Shown here one piece after another: positions 30,320 to 38,025 of a stretch of 64,000 nucleotides of DNA. This stretch comes from Gammaproteobacteria bacterium (GTDB lineage: Bacteria > Pseudomonadota > Gammaproteobacteria > Pseudomonadales > Halieaceae), in contig JAUHXH010000005.1 of the NCBI GenBank assembly GCA_030427085.1, positions 186,001 to 250,000 on the forward strand, read 5' to 3'. The position numbers and the translations under genes are program-made. Position 1 is the first letter of the stretch. Every line of letters starts with the position of its first letter. The notes under the pieces are model-generated. The model was not told where the DNA came from, made no database searches, and saw only the letters and a program-made list of their open reading frames with translations.

Positions 30320-31864
30320 CTACAACGCGCCTACGTCGTAAGGTATCTGTTTGAAGGCGATATTGGAGTGATTTAAGCTGGATTCGCCTAACCGAGAGTA
30401 TTCACCATAAATAACAACCCGACGCTTCGCTGCAATATGGTCTTCGAGCATCGGCAGCCTAGACAGTGTTTTCCTTGTAAGGACATTTCCGCCATCGAGG
30501 CTCCGGTCCCCCAATACGCCATTGTAGAGCAAATAGTAGGCCGAATCTTCGTGGACCCCGAGGAACGGAATACGCTTTTTGACACTTAATGGTTGTTTCG
30601 TCTCCAAATACCATACGTGCGACGCGAGAGTTGGGAACTTTATCTCTGAATTGAGGCGGCCATACTCGTCGAATACAGCATGACCGAGCTGACAAAATCT
30701 AAAGCCACCTCCACCATTCCAGCCAACTGATTCCGAAATTCCAAGCTTATCTTTACCGTCGATGACCTTCTTGAATCTCGGATAAATATAGGTCTTTGCT
30801 TGATCACCAAGTTCGACAGCAATCCATTTCCTACCCATTTTATGAGCAGTTGTCGCTGTTGTCCCGGAGCCCGCAAATGAATCCAAAATAATGTCACCGG
30901 GGTTACTCGAAATATGAATTATGCGCTCTAATAATCTCTCAGGTTTAGGTGTATCGAAGGGCTGAATATCGGGCAGGAGTTTTCTCAAGTGGTCTCGCCT
31001 TGCCTCTTGATTAGAACCAACGTCTGACGACGGCCACCATGTTTTCGGAACCATACCTCCCTGTATTTCTGACAAATATTTCTTAATTACTGGAAGTCTA
31101 TTTCCATCCCGCCCGAAATAGACACGGTTCTCACTTAGTGCTTTCTCGTAGGTTTCCCTGCTAAAGCGCCAGAAATTACCAGATGGAGGTGTGACGACCC
31201 TTCCGGATGGCAACTCTATTTCATATCGCAACTTGTCACTGCCGCTCTTTGCAGTTCCATCGGCGCCCTGTCTCCATGGACCACGCGGGTCATCATCGGG
31301 GTTTTTATAGCGCTTTAATTGCTCCTCGCCGCGAGGGAGCAGATTCCGTACTTTCTTCCATTCATCAAATGCTTTGGCATACACCAACACATAGTCATGT
31401 GAACTCGATATTGTGGTGTCATTTTTACGACCCGCATCTTTTTCCCAGATTATCGATGAAACAAAATTCTTACGCCCAAAAATCTCATCCATTATTATCT
31501 TGAGATAGTGAGACTCATTGTCATCGATAGTAATCCAGATACTACCGTCCTCAGCCAACAGCTCTCTCAACAACTCCAACCTTGGGTACATCATCGTCAG
31601 CCATTGGCTGTGCTCTAAGTTGTCATCGTAGTGCTCAAAGGCTGATTTCGTGTTGTATGGCGGGTCGATGAAGATACATTTAACCTTCCCCGCGTAGAAT
31701 GGAATCAGGGCTTTAAGAGCCTCCAGATTGTCACCCTGAATCAGAAGATTCTCATTGTTTGGGTCGCCGTAGGAAAGGTCAGACACCTCTTCGAGCACCC
31801 TATAAGCTGACTGTTTAGCAGCGGAAGTCGCTTGATCTTTATTCAGCCAGTTCAGTATTGGCAT
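30320..31864 (-). CDS. Type III DNA methyltransferase, Mod subunit
   Basis: A 514-residue site-specific DNA methyltransferase of the beta class: the catalytic DPPY (CIFIDPPYNTKSAF) is near residue 85, well before the SAM-binding FAGSGTT (LDSFAGSGTTATTAHKMGRKWIAVEL) near residue 325. The DPPY form implies N6-adenine methylation. The ~200 residues between them would hold the target-recognition domain. Mod protects the host and guides the partner Res. It is first in a two-gene operon. No strong ribosome site precedes the ATG. The recognition sequence cannot be inferred. Confidence 0.93.
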   Translation of the reverse strand: MPILNWLNKDQATSAAKQSAYRVLEEVSDLSYGDPNNENLLIQGDNLEALKALIPFYAGKVKCIFIDPPYNTKSAFEHYDDNLEHSQWLTMMYPRLELLRELLAEDGSIWITIDDNESHYLKIIMDEIFGRKNFVSSIIWEKDAGRKNDTTISSSHDYVLVYAKAFDEWKKVRNLLPRGEEQLKRYKNPDDDPRGPWRQGADGTAKSGSDKLRYEIELPSGRVVTPPSGNFWRFSRETYEKALSENRVYFGRDGNRLPVIKKYLSEIQGGMVPKTWWPSSDVGSNQEARRDHLRKLLPDIQPFDTPKPERLLERIIHISSNPGDIILDSFAGSGTTATTAHKMGRKWIAVELGDQAKTYIYPRFKKVIDGKDKLGISESVGWNGGGGFRFCQLGHAVFDEYGRLNSEIKFPTLASHVWYLETKQPLSVKKRIPFLGVHEDSAYYLLYNGVLGDRSLDGGNVLTRKTLSRLPMLEDHIAAKRRVVIYGEYSRLGESSLNHSNIAFKQIPYDVGAL

Positions 31865-32095
31865 GGTGGTAAAACTTGCCCCATATTGATTGTTTTTTGT
31901 TCAGCCGTCATGTTTTCGGATGACGGCTAAGTATTCAGCAATATAGGGGCTATTTCCAGCGAAGGATAGGTCAATCGGCCACCTACTGCCATTGAGGGCG
32001 ACCATTTCACCCCCTGCTCGGGGTGAAGGCCATGAGCGAAGATTCGGGATTGTGGAAGGTAGCTCGGACTTGTTCTGCAGCCCAGTTCTTCTAGT

Positions 32096-33124
32096 CTATG
32101 GGGTGTCTAACTGCCGGCCAATTAGTGCTGTACTGCTGACCCAACCTGAAACAACCTCATCGGTCTTCGTATTCAGTAGAGCCACGTGATACCACGGCTT
32201 TCCATCCTGTTGCTGCACATCAATGACCTGGAACCCTCCACCCGCAGCGATCTTCTGTGCCTTCTCGAGCGTAGCAATTGGATCACTTGAGTTAGGCGAA
32301 GGCATTAGTGGCGTTGAGCGCGATACCAAATACACTTGGCCTATCGTTAGATTGAGTGGGTCTAGGCTAGCCTGAGCTCTTTCGGTGATCTTTGCGTTGA
32401 TCGGGTAGGCAATGGAGACTTCGTCCTTGACTACTCTAACCCCGGTCGTACGGACAGCAGTACCGGTAAGATTTCCATTTCCCTTGGCAAATCTCGGGTC
32501 CATCTGGTTTATGGGCACAACCATGCTGACTGTAATTTTGTCACTGACTGAAGCGACGTCAAAACCCATACCAACTCTAGACATTTCTTTCTGCTTCTTC
32601 GCTAAATCACTATTCCACTGCGCGTTGTCAATTCTGATCTCCCTTGGCGAACGCCACTCCGCTACAGTTCCCCTCTCGGTGAAGTAGTCGATGGAATAAT
32701 CAGACAAGTTCCCTTTCTGCTTGTAGGTTCGTCTGACCGTCACTGTCACGCCCGCGAAGTCAGGCAAGTCGGTTTCTACTGCGAGGCCAAGAATGCCTCC
32801 TTCAAAATCAGCTTCCAATGAAAAATTGTTTGCCACGATCTCAGCGAGTTCGGATTTCTCAGGTGCGGGCTTGGCTTTCTCAGGTAAAGGTTCATGCAGG
32901 GGTGTGGAGACAGATGTCTTTTTTGGACTGGAATCATTATCGGTGTCGGGTAGCAGAGCAACTAGCACGAAAGGAGCAACTAGAAGAATTATGAGAATTT
33001 TGCCTATACCCAATTTTTTCTTTTTCTTCTTCTGGTTCTTATCCACGGGTGCACCACACTTTGGACAAGCAGCTGCTTTATTTGAAACCTTAGACCCGCA
33101 CTCACCGCATTTTATGAGAGCCAC
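32096..33124 (-). CDS. Zinc-ribbon membrane protein, unrecognised
   Basis: Start set at GTG 33124 because a strong AAGGAGGAG lies just upstream; longer readings to 33373 lack such a site. The 342-residue product begins with a zinc ribbon, CGECGS...CPKCGAP, then a lysine run and one membrane span (GKILIILLVAPFVLVALLP). A Ser/Pro/Lys linker follows, then a ~150-residue domain with the segment GVTVTVRRTYKQKGNLSDYS. The C-terminus (FQVIDVQQQDGKPWYHVAL to VVSGWVSSTALIG) resembles a bacterial SH3-like fold. I do not recognise the family. Its position in a defence-loaded element, next to a divergent XRE gene, makes an unknown defence role possible. Confidence 0.65.
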   Translation of the reverse strand: MALIKCGECGSKVSNKAAACPKCGAPVDKNQKKKKKKLGIGKILIILLVAPFVLVALLPDTDNDSSPKKTSVSTPLHEPLPEKAKPAPEKSELAEIVANNFSLEADFEGGILGLAVETDLPDFAGVTVTVRRTYKQKGNLSDYSIDYFTERGTVAEWRSPREIRIDNAQWNSDLAKKQKEMSRVGMGFDVASVSDKITVSMVVPINQMDPRFAKGNGNLTGTAVRTTGVRVVKDEVSIAYPINAKITERAQASLDPLNLTIGQVYLVSRSTPLMPSPNSSDPIATLEKAQKIAAGGGFQVIDVQQQDGKPWYHVALLNTKTDEVVSGWVSSTALIGRQLDTP

Positions 33125-33289
33125 TGCATTCTCCTCCTTGAGGATTCCTCGACATTTTCTTATTGCGGACGGTACGCTATTTACAAATATTCCCTGTCTA
33201 GGTTGATACGTCACAGCCCCAAAGTGACCACCATCATGATGACTATAGTCCGTAGACCATGAGTCACGCAACAGGAAATATGTCTGCCC

Positions 33290-33526
33290 ATGGTCGATCA
33301 GGCAGACATCAAGTTGGCTTTTGGCGAAGCTCTTCGCAAAGCTCGCATTCGCTCCGGTCTTTCTCAGGAACATTTAGCACTAGAGACCAATCTCGACGGG
33401 ACTTTTATTTCATTGTTTGAACGCGGAAAGAGGCAACCAAGCCAGACAACCTTATTCGCATTGTCCAGCAAATTAGGAGTGCTCCTATCTGATCTTCTTG
33501 CGAGTGTTGAAAATTCTCTGGCTTAA
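33290..33526 (+). CDS. XRE-family HTH regulator
   Basis: A 78-residue protein that is almost all one Cro/C1-type helix-turn-helix: FGEALRKARIRSGLSQEHLALETNLDGTFISLFERGKRQPSQTTLFALSSKLGV. It is divergent from the zinc-ribbon gene with 165 bp between starts, so it probably controls that gene, itself, or the element's restriction genes. Small XRE controllers (C proteins) often time the expression of restriction systems. Here the type III genes are more than 1.4 kb away on the other strand, so that link is only a guess. Confidence 0.85.
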   Translation: MVDQADIKLAFGEALRKARIRSGLSQEHLALETNLDGTFISLFERGKRQPSQTTLFALSSKLGVLLSDLLASVENSLA

Positions 33527-33675
33527 AGCCTAATTTCTTTCGCCAAGAATGAAATTAATTGCACAACATGAGCGGCTACAACCAGCACTCTTCCGCTCGA
33601 ACACTTATCAAATGTTGCGCCTCAACGTGAAGATCAGACTGATATTCCACGAGCAAACAGACAAATCGTAGACTG

Positions 33676-34134
33676 TTAATCTACCAGGCCATCCGGGAAA
33701 TGATTTTGCGTAGGAATCCTACTGCTGAACATAGCACTCATGGCCCCGTCCATCATCTCTTGCTCGATAATCTTTTCGACACTCTCGTGCCCCACACCCC
33801 ATCCATATAAGCCTCCAGCGGGATTCGAAAGGCCAGTCAGGGCAATTAGATCATTGCAGGCCTGACGGCGAACGCTGTCGCTCTCTGAGTTTGAGGCAAT
33901 TTCAATAAGGTTCCGCACAGCAAGTTCCGCAGATGCCTGAATCATGTCTCTTGCTTCGTGCAACGCCTCCCATTTCAACTTGTTCAGTTCTGCTTGAAAA
34001 TGCGGAATCGATTTCCACTCAGAAACTGTCTGCGCTGATACTTTTAAATCAGCAGCAACTTCCTTAGACCTCATCCCAGAAGCCAATTTCGCTACCGCCT
34101 TAACCTGCTTAGGGGAAAGTTCTGCAAGCATCAT
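33676..34134 (-). CDS. Phage-type HTH protein, terminase-small-subunit-like
   Basis: Start taken at ATG 34134 (AAGGA upstream); the product is 152 residues. The N-terminal third is a helix-turn-helix of the kind found in phBC6A51-type phage proteins: AELSPKQVKAVAKLASGMRSKEVAADLKVSAQTVSEWKSIPHFQAELNKLK. It is followed by long helices (ARDMIQASAELAVRNLIEIA, SDSVRRQACNDLIALTG). This layout resembles small terminase or phage regulatory proteins. No large terminase is present. It is on the same strand as, and 41 bp downstream of, the Rep-like gene. Function not assigned. Confidence 0.6.
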   Translation of the reverse strand: MMLAELSPKQVKAVAKLASGMRSKEVAADLKVSAQTVSEWKSIPHFQAELNKLKWEALHEARDMIQASAELAVRNLIEIASNSESDSVRRQACNDLIALTGLSNPAGGLYGWGVGHESVEKIIEQEMMDGAMSAMFSSRIPTQNHFPDGLVD

Positions 34135-34175
34135 TAAATCCTTCAAGTTTCTTCAGGTTTATTCAGATCGTGCAA

Positions 34176-35159
34176 TCAGTTGCACGTTGCCATCCATTCG
34201 TTCGTTGCTTCTGATCCCAATAGCGATGGCGCGCAAATTTCCGGCGCTATGTCAATAAAGCAAGGGCTCTTGGGAAGGTCGTTTATTCCTTGCAAGACGC
34301 CGTTCCATTGTTTCCATAGAGCTGTTGGTTCCCACCAATTTGGTCTATAGATGTCCAACTTTTTAGCTATCGCCTTTTTTGTGGATTCACTACATTCCAT
34401 AAATGCTCTTTTCAGGCCTGCCCCCTGTGCGACAGCAATAGTTAATCGCTCCACCTCTGTGGCGCTCTTTTTTACCAAACTCACGTCGGACACCCTCAAT
34501 CTGGTAAACGGATTCTCATAAGAAGCCAAGTCACTGAATTCGACAGAAGGCGACGGACGATGGCGCACTTCAAATCTGACGCAATCATCGGCGAGACCCG
34601 ACTCAACTTTTTTGTTGTAGCAACACCACTGCCAGTTGCTCTTCCATGTACCAAAGTATGCTGTCTCTACCACACCCATATTCTGATGGAAGTTCGACTT
34701 GTGAGCGTGTTTACACTGCAAGACAAGATCAGTGAGCTTTCCACCTTCCACATCGACCGCAATATCCACCCTTGATACCCTACTCCGAGATACAAGACTC
34801 TCCCAAGGCTCTCCCGTTACGTAACTCGTTAACTCCCGAACCATGCCCAGATCGTCCAGATTGGGATTAAATTTTATCCGATAGCGGTTATCCCAAATGC
34901 TGTTGCGGGCAATCTGAAACAGCATAGTTCGCCGCTGATGACTAGGAAGCACACATTCCTGATCAGTAAATAGACGGCGTGAAAATGCATATCCGGGCGC
35001 TGTAACGGAGTACCCGTACTCGTTCCCGCATGTCAAAAGACAAAGCCTGTCGTATGTAGCCGTAGGATCACTACTATCCGTGACGGGGGCAATAAGAGTT
35101 ATTCCATCACAAAACAGATTTGATAGTTTGATCTTGTCGTTAATTATTTTGAGGGCCAT
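34176..35159 (-). CDS. Putative replication initiation protein (Rep_trans-like)
   Basis: A 327-residue protein resembling the replication-initiation family of filamentous phages and rolling-circle plasmids. The cues are VSRVDIAVDVEGGKL near residue 130, the YFGTWKSNWQWCCYNKKVESG segment (a tyrosine/lysine 'YNK' block) near 170-195, and VRFEVRHRPSPS. A Rep protein would allow transient replication of the excised element. The identification rests on these patterns only and is moderate. A weak GAGAG ribosome site precedes the ATG. It is followed by the small HTH gene. Confidence 0.5.
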   Translation of the reverse strand: MALKIINDKIKLSNLFCDGITLIAPVTDSSDPTATYDRLCLLTCGNEYGYSVTAPGYAFSRRLFTDQECVLPSHQRRTMLFQIARNSIWDNRYRIKFNPNLDDLGMVRELTSYVTGEPWESLVSRSRVSRVDIAVDVEGGKLTDLVLQCKHAHKSNFHQNMGVVETAYFGTWKSNWQWCCYNKKVESGLADDCVRFEVRHRPSPSVEFSDLASYENPFTRLRVSDVSLVKKSATEVERLTIAVAQGAGLKRAFMECSESTKKAIAKKLDIYRPNWWEPTALWKQWNGVLQGINDLPKSPCFIDIAPEICAPSLLGSEATNEWMATCN

Positions 35160-35220
35160 TATCTCTCAACTCATCGTGCAATTAACTGCAGCTCAAGTTC
35201 CGGGGTATTAAAGAGGCGCA

Positions 35221-35469
35221 CTACCAATCGGGTAGATATTTTCCCAAATCCGAATATCTTCCAATCACGACCATGCCGTGCTCAATCCGTTGGCACAGCG
35301 AAGAATCGGCGCCCATCACGATTTCTTCGAGAAACTGCTGACTCGCCTCGCTCCCTACTCCATCTCTAAGTTGCAGATATTCCTCTGCTAACCCGCCCCG
35401 CAAACTAATCTTCAAGTTTTTAGAGCAGAGTGGTGCCTCTGTTCTTGGAGCATCAATTACTGACTTCAC
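35221..35469 (-). CDS. Small hypothetical protein of the element
   Basis: An 82-residue protein of unknown role. Its GTG start overlaps the stop of the AlpA-like gene (GTGA), indicating translational coupling. The middle is helical (AEEYLQLRDGVGSEASQQFLEEI). There is no signal peptide or membrane span. Probably an accessory of excision or replication by position. Confidence 0.5.
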   Translation of the reverse strand: MKSVIDAPRTEAPLCSKNLKISLRGGLAEEYLQLRDGVGSEASQQFLEEIVMGADSSLCQRIEHGMVVIGRYSDLGKYLPDW

Positions 35470-35663
35470 GCCACACCCTTTCGATTGCTTTCAATCCACT
35501 CATCAACATCTTTTTGAAAATAGTAAATCCGGCCCAGCTTCACGTATGGAGGACCTACACCACGCCAACGCCATTGAGCCAATGTCTTTTCTTTCTTACC
35601 CAAATACCGCGCCGTAGCGGCAGTATCCATTCGACCATCTGGCAAAGTTTCAACTAGATTCAT
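35466..35663 (-). CDS. AlpA/excisionase-like HTH protein
   Basis: Start at ATG 35663, preceded by GAGG at 5 nt; the product is 65 residues. A MerR-like winged helix, MDTAATARYLGKKEKTLAQWRWRGVGPPYVKLGRIYYFQKDVDEWI, matches AlpA/Xis-type proteins that bend DNA at att sites and switch integrase to excision. It is transcribed divergently from the 35783 gene and lies at the integrase side of the element. It is too small to do much besides DNA binding. Confidence 0.82.
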   Translation of the reverse strand: MNLVETLPDGRMDTAATARYLGKKEKTLAQWRWRGVGPPYVKLGRIYYFQKDVDEWIESNRKGVA

Positions 35664-35782
35664 TTGCACCTCGTTTCACACACCTTTAATGGTAGACATA
35701 TGTCGACCACTATACAACCATTGGGATTTACTGGTATGCTCGCGTCAAATGAGAGAACTTTTGAGAACAATGGAGGCATCGG

Positions 35783-36202
35783 TTGCCAGTCACATTTAAA
35801 AAAGCAGGACGAGACGAGCGATTGGCGATTCGTCTCAGCCCTCAAGATAAATTTGCAGCGGAGCTATACGCCCGGAAACATGACGAGACAGTATCCTCAG
35901 CTATAAAGTCGCTGATGACTGCAGTGTTCAAAAGCTCAGATAGCGGCCTGTACAAGCATATTGGTGAAGACGAAGTTTTTTTGCCCTCCGTTTGCTGGGA
36001 TGAACTTTATCCTGACCGGGTCGTTAAACTTGCGCTGAATGCCCCCGAACTACTTGACAGGAACGAGTCGATTTATTGGAAAGTAATCGAGGAGAACGCT
36101 CAGTACTGGACGGGCAAAAAGGAGCCAGATTTCAAAAGAATTCGCGCTGAGTGGGATCAGATCACTGCAACAGCCATGAAGATGTTAGACGAGTATGGGT
36201 AG
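35783..36202 (+). CDS. Hypothetical protein of the element
   Basis: A 139-residue protein that I do not recognise. The proposed TTG start follows GGAGG closely. The N-terminus (ERLAIRLSPQDKFAAELYARKHDETVSSAIKSLM) looks like a ribbon-helix-helix DNA-binding motif, as in Arc/MetJ-type regulators. The C-terminal half is acidic/aromatic (YWKVIEENAQYWTG). A regulator of the divergent AlpA-like gene is possible. Confidence 0.6.
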   Translation: MPVTFKKAGRDERLAIRLSPQDKFAAELYARKHDETVSSAIKSLMTAVFKSSDSGLYKHIGEDEVFLPSVCWDELYPDRVVKLALNAPELLDRNESIYWKVIEENAQYWTGKKEPDFKRIRAEWDQITATAMKMLDEYG

Positions 36203-36304
36203 GTCTTAGAGACCACGCAATTCACCGACTGACTACATACGTTTCAAATTTACCACGGGCCTAGGGAGAGCATATCTCGTGATTGAGAAAGCAAGGTTAC
36301 GAAG

Positions 36305-36517
36305 ATGTTCAATCCACCATCGGCGCCGGGCCGGATCTGGCTCACGGAAGAAGAAGTACAGGAACTGACGAACAAAAAACAACCAGCAGCACAAGCTAGG
36401 GCTTTGTCCGAAGCTGTACCCCCGATTCCATACACTATGGTTGGTGGACGCCCCGTGGTTTTGCTATCTGATTTGTCGAATACGGGTCACCACAGCGTAA
36501 AGCTGAACTGGGATTAA
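36305..36517 (+). CDS. DUF4224-like protein upstream of integrase
   Basis: A 70-residue protein. The core IWLTEEEVQELTNKKQPAAQARALSEAVPPI followed by MVGGRPVVLLSDL matches DUF4224, a small family usually found immediately before phage-type tyrosine integrases. The stop lies 1 bp before the integrase start, so the two are co-translated. It may assist integration or regulate int. Confidence 0.82.
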   Translation: MFNPPSAPGRIWLTEEEVQELTNKKQPAAQARALSEAVPPIPYTMVGGRPVVLLSDLSNTGHHSVKLNWD

Positions 36518-36518
36518 A

Positions 36519-37544
36519 ATGCCAAAGAAGCGGAATAAGGAAAATCAAGGACTCCCGAAGCGTTGGCGATTCATTCACAACGCCTTTTACTACCGCGTCC
36601 CCGAAGGTGAGGAGTATATCTGGGACGACAAGAAGCAGTTTCGCCTAGGTAAAACTCTCGCCGAAGCCCATAGGACGTTCAGTGAAAGGATTGCGCCATT
36701 CGAAAACCTTCAGACAATGGCAGAACTTTGTGACAGATACACAACACAAGTCATTCCTGAAAAAGCTCCAGCGACACAAAAGAGCAATCACTACTCCATG
36801 CGGCGCATACGTAAGACCTTTGGCAACAACGCTATCATCGCAATTCAACCCCACCACCTCTACGAATATAAAGATCGTATCGGCCAAACCGAATCAAAGA
36901 AAAAAGCCAACCTTGATCTGGAACTTCTGAGCCACTTGTTCACTAAGAGCATCGAATGGGGCGCCAGAAACGATCACCCTATGACCAACAAAAAGGTTGT
37001 GAAATATAGCCTGTCCCCACGCAGGCATTACGTCACCGATCAAGAGTTGATCAATTTTGCTTCAATCCTGCCACTCAAGTGGAGACTGTACGTTAGCTTG
37101 AAAGTCTGGACCGGGAGGCGTAAGGGTGAGCTGTTGCGGGTGAGAATATCTGACTTCACTGAGAGCGGCATACGCTTTTCCAACAATAAGCACTCCAATG
37201 ATAGCTTCATTGTGGAATGGAATCCCGAGATTCGCCGCATTGTTCACTCGCTGCTGAATCTCAAACGACCCATTGCCTCAATTTACTTGTTCGCCACACG
37301 AGAGGGACAACCCTATATAAAACCTGACGGCTCGACCTCAGGATTCGATTCAATTTGGCAAAGGTATATGAAAAAGGCCCTCGAGCAAGAAGTGATTTCT
37401 GAGCGTTTCACTGAACATGATTTGCGCACAAAGCGAGCAAGCGAAATGTCTCTGAAAGATGCTCAAATTTTACTCAGGCATACTAGCCCCGACACAACCC
37501 GAAGGCACTATAGGGCTTTAGAGGACGTTATTAGAGCAAGATAA
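36519..37544 (+). CDS. Tyrosine integrase of the tRNA-Lys element
   Basis: A 341-residue site-specific recombinase. The N-terminal arm-binding and core-binding parts include MAELCDRYTTQVIPEKAPATQ and the SMRRIRKTFGNNAI block. The catalytic residues are visible: Arg in WTGRRKGELLRVRISDF, H-x-x-R in EHDLRTKRAS, His in ILLRHTSPDTT, and the nucleophile Tyr in RRHYRAL near residue 334. The gene ends 40 bp from the attachment repeat, the usual place for an integrase that targets the 3' end of a tRNA gene. Confidence 0.95.
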   Translation: MPKKRNKENQGLPKRWRFIHNAFYYRVPEGEEYIWDDKKQFRLGKTLAEAHRTFSERIAPFENLQTMAELCDRYTTQVIPEKAPATQKSNHYSMRRIRKTFGNNAIIAIQPHHLYEYKDRIGQTESKKKANLDLELLSHLFTKSIEWGARNDHPMTNKKVVKYSLSPRRHYVTDQELINFASILPLKWRLYVSLKVWTGRRKGELLRVRISDFTESGIRFSNNKHSNDSFIVEWNPEIRRIVHSLLNLKRPIASIYLFATREGQPYIKPDGSTSGFDSIWQRYMKKALEQEVISERFTEHDLRTKRASEMSLKDAQILLRHTSPDTTRRHYRALEDVIRAR

Positions 37545-37552
37545 GAAGAATC

Positions 37553-37580
37553 TATGGCACAAATGCCAATTTATGGCACA
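37553..37580. repeat. Short repeats next to attR, possible integrase arm sites
   Basis: TATGGCACA occurs twice in direct orientation (37553-37561 and 37572-37580), and TGGCA...TGCCA forms an inverted pair between them (37555-37559 and 37564-37568). They lie between the integrase stop and the 101-bp repeat, where arm-type binding sites are expected. Confidence 0.45.
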
Positions 37581-37583
37581 GGC

Positions 37584-37684
37584 ACAAAAAACCCGGCGCG
37601 AAGCCGGGTTTTAAGTACCTGTTTTAACAGGGTTTTTGGTGGGCCGTGCTGGGCTCGAACCAGCGACCAATTGGTTAAAAGCCA
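37584..37684. repeat. Direct repeat, right attachment site (attR)
   Basis: Second copy of the 101-bp repeat, sharing the terminator hairpin and the 3' half of tRNA-Lys with 24706-24806. Identity ends at 37684 inside the anticodon loop. Because the intact 5' half of the tRNA continues from here, this copy is the one that joins host and element, and its terminator differs from the other copy at two loop bases. Confidence 0.9.
37586..37612 (-). terminator. Rho-independent terminator of tRNA-Lys
   Basis: Hairpin CCCGGC-GCGAA-GCCGGG (stem 37592-37597 and 37603-37608). Read on the minus strand it ends in a run of T (37586-37591 as A on plus). It follows the tRNA 3' end by about 25 nt. The A run on the other side makes it bidirectional, so it could also stop the integrase transcript. 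Confidence 0.88.
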
Positions 37685-37712
37685 ACTGCTCTACCAACTG
37701 AGCTAACGGCCC
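37637..37712 (-). tRNA. tRNA-Lys (anticodon UUU)
   Basis: A 76-nt tRNA with encoded CCA. The acceptor starts GGGCCGT and pairs with ACGGCCC. The D arm reads AGCTCAGTTGGTAGAGCA, the anticodon loop CTTTTAA gives anticodon UUU, and the T arm carries GGTTCGAGCC. The layout matches gammaproteobacterial tRNA-Lys. It is the integration target of the element at its 3' side and remains complete. Confidence 0.97.
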
Positions 37713-37910
37713 GAAATCGTGCGTGGAAGCCACAAGGGCCTCCCGACGGGAAGCGCGTATCTTAATGATCCTGCTCGAAATTACAAGGATTTTTTTGGCG
37801 GGTCGATTCAGGCGGCAAATCGCGTAAAACTGCCTTTAAATCAATAACAAAGCCGCTGAACCCCGGGCAAACCCCTTCGCTACCCGCTCCCGTAAGTCGG
37901 CCCGGCATGC

Positions 37911-37952
37911 TTGATCTACCGTACTCACCCGCCTAAACTGCCACCGGTAGCA
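37911..37952 (+). promoter_or_regulatory. Promoter and LacI-type operator of the rhamnogalacturonan acetylesterase gene
   Basis: -35 TTGATC (37911-37916), 17-bp spacer, -10 TAAACT (37934-37939), and operator TGCCACCGGTAGCA (37939-37952) sharing its first T with the -10. The same arrangement occurs at the other pectin promoters. The start codon is 73 bp downstream of the operator. Confidence 0.75.
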
Positions 37953-38025
37953 CACCAAGAAGGCGGCACTACCTCGCCCGCTCTGTGCCGCCCAGCCATA
38001 ACACCTAACGCCTCGAGGGAACTTC

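Larger units (their letters stand above)
24706..37684. mobile_element. Integrated genetic element in tRNA-Lys, about 12.9 kb
   Basis: Bounded by a 101-bp direct repeat, 24706-24806 and 37584-37684, that includes the 3' 48 nt of tRNA-Lys and its terminator. It carries a tyrosine integrase next to the intact tRNA, an AlpA-like excisionase, a Rep-like protein, small DNA-binding proteins, a toxin-antitoxin-chaperone module, a serine recombinase and a type III restriction-modification system. The DNA inside is visibly richer in A and T than either flank. No capsid, tail or conjugation genes are present, so it is either a satellite-like element or an integrative element that borrows transfer functions. 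Confidence 0.92.
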
